From positions 7,132,501 to 7,196,500 of the forward strand of contig NC_088311.1 of the NCBI RefSeq assembly GCF_910592395.1: a DNA stretch of 64,000 bases, given 5' to 3'. Each line of letters begins with the position of its first letter. Position 1 is the first letter of the stretch. Position numbers and translations under genes: made by a program. Positions 63,703 through 64,000 of this stretch are shown here, piece after piece. The stretch comes from Lineus longissimus. Lineage: Eukaryota; Nemertea; Pilidiophora; Heteronemertea; Lineidae. The notes beneath the pieces are model-generated. The model did no database searches, had not been told where the DNA came from, and worked only from the letters and a program-made list of their open reading frames with translations.

Positions 63703-63796
63703 TCATGCCAGTTCGTCAGGTGGTTCGATATCGGAGTCATCAGATTCTGGGGGTAGATCTTTGGTAGATCGCCGACGTATCTCCTCTTCCTCCGCC
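63703..63796 (-). CDS. Last coding exon of a gene extending past the right edge
   Basis: On the minus strand an acceptor (TCGTTTCAG) opens a frame of 30 residues ending in TGA. It starts after one carried-over base and reads AEEEEIRRRSTKDL, then PPESDDSDIEPPDELA. This highly charged, acidic tail contains SDDSDIE, a typical casein kinase 2 type site. An AATAAA follows about 340 nt downstream, as expected for a terminal exon. The rest of the protein lies beyond position 64000, so the family cannot be told. The frame, composition, acceptor and polyadenylation signal agree, but the exon is short. Confidence 0.55.
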
Positions 63797-64000
63797 CTGA
63801 AACGATAGAACAAGATCTCGGGATAGTTAGATAAAGCTAGACCTTGTTAACCACGAAATTTTCATTTGACATGAGAGTATAGAATACTACATCCTCATGT
63901 TATAGCCAAGGTCATAACAATTAATGGTCACTTCACTAGTTTCTCTAAATATAAAAACCTTCTATTAGTTTGCACAGTCATGTACGACCGTGTTATTCCA

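Overview
The window is nuclear DNA of an animal, most likely a marine invertebrate bilaterian. The evidence is spliced genes with GT-AG introns, a Bhlhe22/23-type bHLH gene, a split paired-class homeobox, a CNBP-like zinc-knuckle gene, long gene-poor spacers, and many copies of the palindrome TACATGTA. The phylum cannot be fixed from sequence alone. No viral, bacterial, CRISPR or operon-like features were seen.

Layout. 1-10 kb: no convincing gene; a palindromic fold-back repeat (1316-1437) and two small degenerate tandem repeats. 10.5-14.7 kb, minus strand: a CNBP-like protein with seven CCHC knuckles, one per exon, all introns in phase 1. The two exons nearest the 3' end lie in a visible segmental duplication that a minisatellite has expanded. 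14.7-28 kb: no recognised gene. 28.3-29.1 kb, plus strand: a possible two-exon gene of unknown family. 30.25-30.95 kb, plus strand: intronless Bhlhe22/23 (Beta3) gene. 36.9-38.0 kb, plus strand: three-exon gene for a 110-residue secreted protein with four mature cysteines, no family recognised. 44.6-44.8 kb: degenerate tRNA-Glu-like sequence and a strong hairpin. 48.76-49.25 kb: non-autonomous inverted-repeat element with 44-bp arms and a TAA target duplication. 50.7-51.3 kb: a possible two-exon gene. 57.56-60.32 kb, minus strand: four-exon paired-like homeobox gene. 63.70-63.80 kb, minus strand: last coding exon of a gene that continues past the right edge.

The most unusual structures are in the homeobox gene. 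Intron 1 is largely a tandem array of the exon 1/intron 1 splice-donor junction. Intron 2 is almost entirely one 1008-bp terminal-inverted-repeat element with a perfect 9-bp target duplication, starting 14 bp from the exon 2 donor. The genes have no evident joint pathway: two are developmental transcription factors, one a likely RNA/DNA-binding housekeeping protein and one a secreted product. All exon models come from reading frame and splice signals only.
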